In this document: positions 61,143 through 64,000 of the stretch, one piece after another
How positions within the stretch are numbered: position 1 is the first letter of the stretch
Layout: the number at the start of each line of letters is the position of its first letter
DNA from: Larix kaempferi
Lineage: Eukaryota > Streptophyta > Pinopsida > Pinales > Pinaceae
Assembly (NCBI GenBank): GCA_027924585.1
Contig: BSBM01000007.1
Span: forward strand, 12,243,501 to 12,307,500
Length of the DNA: 64,000 nucleotides
Direction: 5' to 3'
The notes under the pieces: model-generated
The model's input: only the letters and a program-made list of their open reading frames with translations
What the model was told of the DNA's origin: nothing
Database searches by the model: none
Program-made: the position numbers and the translations under genes

Positions 61143-63102
61143 ATTAACCATGTGTTTTTCTACTCTAGGAGGCCTTGTTAGGTTTTCTTCCAGTCTATTT
61201 CAGTTTATTTGTTCTATGAGAGGTCTTATAGGTCATTGTTTCTTGTTCTTTTTGTTTTGATTCATCTAAGTCTACTGTTGCAAAGCCTTTTTGTCTGATT
61301 TCAGACCCTGTGCGCTAGTTTACTGTACTCACAGTGGTGCATTTTATGTCATGAACGTTGCTTTGTCAACTACATAGTAGCGCATATTTCCTAGTGTGCG
61401 CTGGTTTCTGTACCACATAATAGCGCACTTAACTTGCATACTTTCTCATGTGTGTGTGGGTTGCTAGTGTATAAAGTAGAGCATTTTCTGGTGTGTGCGC
61501 GGGTTGCTAGTGTAGAAAGTAGAGTAGTTTCTGATGTGTGTGCGGGTCATTAGTGTATACAGTAGTGCACATTCCTACAAGTTTGACCCTTTTTTCTATA
61601 GGGTTTGATTTTTGAATGTTGGGTTTGTTCCTTCTTTTGTGTTGCCTCTCTACTGATGTTGAGACACCTTTGTGTCTTTTATGGGTCTTTTGTAACCTCT
61701 CGAGAGTCCTTTTAGTTCTCTTCGAGTACTATTTAGGTGTCCTTCTGCTTGTTTAATCCTTTCTGAACCTACGTGACTGTTTTGCTAGGGTTTGAACCCA
61801 GTTGGGTGCTTTTGGAAAGTTTTGATGATTTGATGCCTTCTGAACTTTTGTTCAGATCAATTTGATTTGCTTGAAACCTTCTTAGCTTTTCTTTTCAGTT
61901 TGTGTAGTGGTAAAGTGATTTTTGGTTTGCTTGCCTACTCTATTTACTTGGCTGGTGTTTTACTGGGTTTTGACGCTTAGGAGCAGCATTATCAGTCTGC
62001 CTTTCCACTACGTGCATATTTTTCCCTTTTCTTTTTACTTTCACTGCCAAGTCTAGAGTCTTTTTGTTTCGAAACAACTTGGTAGGTAAAGTCTTTCTCA
62101 ATTTCTGCTTTGATTGTTTAAGCCATTAGTCTCTTATCTTTACCGGCACCGCTTTTAGATCTTAATTGTTCCATTTTCTGATTTCAGTTTCTTTGAAAAA
62201 GAGAAAAGTTAAAAATTGAAAATTGGTAGCACAACTGTAAGGTTTATCATTTCTTTTCGAAGTAGCATAAATTTTGTCTTGCTTTGAAAATTTAAAAGAA
62301 AAAAAATCAAAAATATTTTTAAGTTTTCTTATCTTTAGTTTTGGAAAACAATGAATGAGAAAGTTTAGTGAAAATTGTTTACTTTTACGCACTCTTTATT
62401 TCAGTCACAACCTCGCCACACACTCCACTACAACCTTTGAGTAAGGAACAACCATTTAAAAAGAACACTTAATAAAATTTACTAGCAACTTTTTCCTTTT
62501 TAGGGTTGTCACTTCACCAACTAGCTTAGGCTAGGGTTTCAGGTCAGAACACACTTAAGCTATTCGAAATCAGTTTCATTACTGAACAATCATAGTACGA
62601 CTATCTATTAGGTAAATCCACCTCTATCAAATTGTCCTTGGATGCTCTACTCAAACAAGAGATAAGAACGAGGCCGTGGGCGATTGGAATTGTTGAGGAT
62701 ACCCGCTCACTTTTCCATCAACCATAAACCAGATTTGACTTGCGTACAGGGCTCCACTAGTGCTTTTTAAAGTGCTTTTGGATTTCAGGATTTGCTACCC
62801 TGCCAATGCATTTCGACTAGGCTGATTACTGTCCCCCCAGGTTATTTCGTATTGGTGGTAATCTTAGTATCCAGACTCTAGGGCTCTACACAGGTGATGA
62901 CAGAAGGCTATTTCTGTTGTACCTAGGGTAGACGTGGGAGGAAACCCTCTATAGAAATTTGGGAAGGCGGTTTGGTGATTCAAACACTTCCACCCAGAGG
63001 ACCTGTATGTGGACCCCATGTAACTGTTCTTCATCCTTTGTTCATTAGTTCTGGGCCCTAATCATCCCATACTTCCCTCCGGAAGGCATATGTTTTCCTA
63101 GT
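61143..63102 (+). other. Long untranslated leader of F
   Basis: No ORF of note. 61441-61571 holds three diverged units of about 43 bp (gtgtgggttgctagtgtat-type), with related gcgcta/gcgcac phrases at 61300-61440 and in the LTR at 60310-60480. Below 62000 it is T-rich, with short A-rich runs near 62290. Confidence 0.5.
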
Positions 63103-63194
63103 TTGGATTACCTAGGACCTTTTTAGTGGTGTGCTCTTTGTGCTACTTGTTTTTAGTTGGCCTTAGAGATTTCTGGCCCATTGAGTTGGGAACT

Positions 63195-64000
63195 ATGGAT
63201 AGCATCCTGCTGAGCACCAATGAAGGGACCCCTAATCAAGGGGATCCTTGTGCTTTTCCATTCATTGGGAACATTGGTACTCCCTTAATGGATACCTTGA
63301 ATCTTCTGGGATTCACTATAGGGATACCGGTTTGGTTGTTTTCCACTCTGAATGCCTTGCATGCTCCTGATGCTTCTCAAGTAAGGACCTTACAACAAGA
63401 ACATCATAACCCTATGCCTGCTTCACCAGTAAAAACTTCTCCTCCTCCTTCTACCTCATGTTATGAAAGTAGTAATAGCAGTAAACAACAGTCTAGAAAG
63501 AATAGACAGAGGAAGAATAGGAGGAAGATGCCAAAGCAAGGGGGCAGCCACCGAGTCTCTGTAAGTCATGCTAGGGGAACCCACCCAACCTCTGGAGGTC
63601 ATGTTGGGGGAAAAAATTTAGTCACTGTAAATCATACTGAACCTATGCAACCAGTCTCTAGAGGTCATGCTGGGGGCACCTACCCAACCTCTGGAGCTCA
63701 TGTTGGGAGAATTCACTCAGTCACTGTAAATCATACTGAACCCACCCACCTAGCCTCTAGAAGTCATGTTGGGGGAAGCCCCCTAGCCTCTGGAAGTCAT
63801 GTTGGGGGCACCTACCCGGCCTCTGGAGGTCATGCTGGGAGTAAAATTTTAGTCACTGCAAATCATACTGAAATCATGTCTTTGACCACTGTTGCTCATG
63901 TTGAAGACACATCATTAATCACTGCTAGTCATATTAATGACAAGTCACCAATTACTATGAGTCATACTAGAGACACTGAATCAGCCACTACAAGTCATGC
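63195..64000 (+). CDS. F ORF1: uncharacterised protein with 11-residue His-led repeats (partial)
   Basis: Open from ATG 63195 to the window edge, at least 268 codons with no stop; the frame is open upstream to about 63103. Order: an N-terminal 70-residue segment with a hydrophobic stretch, a Ser/Pro linker, a strongly basic patch (residues about 97-118, Lys/Arg/Gln-rich) and, from codon 125, thirteen 33-bp units each starting with His (for example HVGGKNLVTVN, HVGGTYPASGG, HTEIMSLTTVA). Position relative to the tRNA-Arg primer site corresponds to ORF1 of Ogre elements, upstream of gag. The only intact long ORF in the window. Function unknown. Confidence 0.72.
   Translation, partial: MDSILLSTNEGTPNQGDPCAFPFIGNIGTPLMDTLNLLGFTIGIPVWLFSTLNALHAPDASQVRTLQQEHHNPMPASPVKTSPPPSTSCYESSNSSKQQSRKNRQRKNRRKMPKQGGSHRVSVSHARGTHPTSGGHVGGKNLVTVNHTEPMQPVSRGHAGGTYPTSGAHVGRIHSVTVNHTEPTHLASRSHVGGSPLASGSHVGGTYPASGGHAGSKILVTANHTEIMSLTTVAHVEDTSLITASHINDKSPITMSHTRDTESATTSH

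Overview
This window is AT-rich, gene-poor nuclear DNA of a land plant. It consists almost entirely of nested LTR retrotransposons and their debris, plus one SINE, one long inverted repeat and several minisatellites. No host gene, rRNA or tRNA gene was recognised. The long old nests, repeated solo LTRs and degenerate extra ORFs would suit a large-genome seed plant such as a gymnosperm, but this is inference and the sequence does not settle it.

Layout. 1-2480 is a long inverted repeat whose left arm carries a SINE with target-site duplications (TSDs); the right arm preserves the empty site. 3733-13571 and 13572-31613 are two tandem copies (about 98% alike by eye) of one segment. The segment contains an LTR-like block (4329-7508 / 14170-17349), an old minus-strand LTR element G (7753-10855 / 17594-27397, TSD taatg) and a spliced-looking plus-strand ORF remnant (12135-12837 / 28677-29379). 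Copy 2 was later hit by a young Ty1/Copia-type element H (19930-26611, TSD tagag) and by a 1.5-kb solo LTR (29481-30981, TSD cccat). Both sites are empty in copy 1.

31614-59831 is a minus-strand Ty3/Gypsy (Tat/Ogre-like) element D. It has an integrase (57235-58417) followed by a large extra ORF that begins at 55957 and ends at 32728. That ORF was split by block C (49161-55586, TSD gtgct/atgct) and by an Athila-like Gypsy element E (32824-45935, TSD ccaac/ccagc). E carries Gag, protease, RT, RNase H, integrase and its own extra ORF, and is itself split by a solo LTR (39294-40566, TSD gatac). A second solo LTR of that family (58418-59722, TSD agtta) lies next to the D integrase. At the right edge a plus-strand element F has a tRNA-Arg-type primer-binding site (61126) and an open ORF with thirteen perfect 11-residue repeats that runs off the window.

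Recurrent theme. Five elements of different lineages (the segment unit, C, D, E and G) encode large extra proteins outside the gag-pol set: an N-terminal globular part, a low-complexity linker and often a coiled-coil C-terminus. C, D and E each have a TATA-like box before the ORF. In C, and possibly D, the ORF lies inside what looks like the LTR's U3, upstream of the LTR's own promoter. Nearly all coding sequence is broken, largely by CAG-to-TAG and CGA-to-TGA changes that the duplicate copies let one read directly. Relative ages from repeat divergence: G and E oldest, then the tandem duplication, then H.
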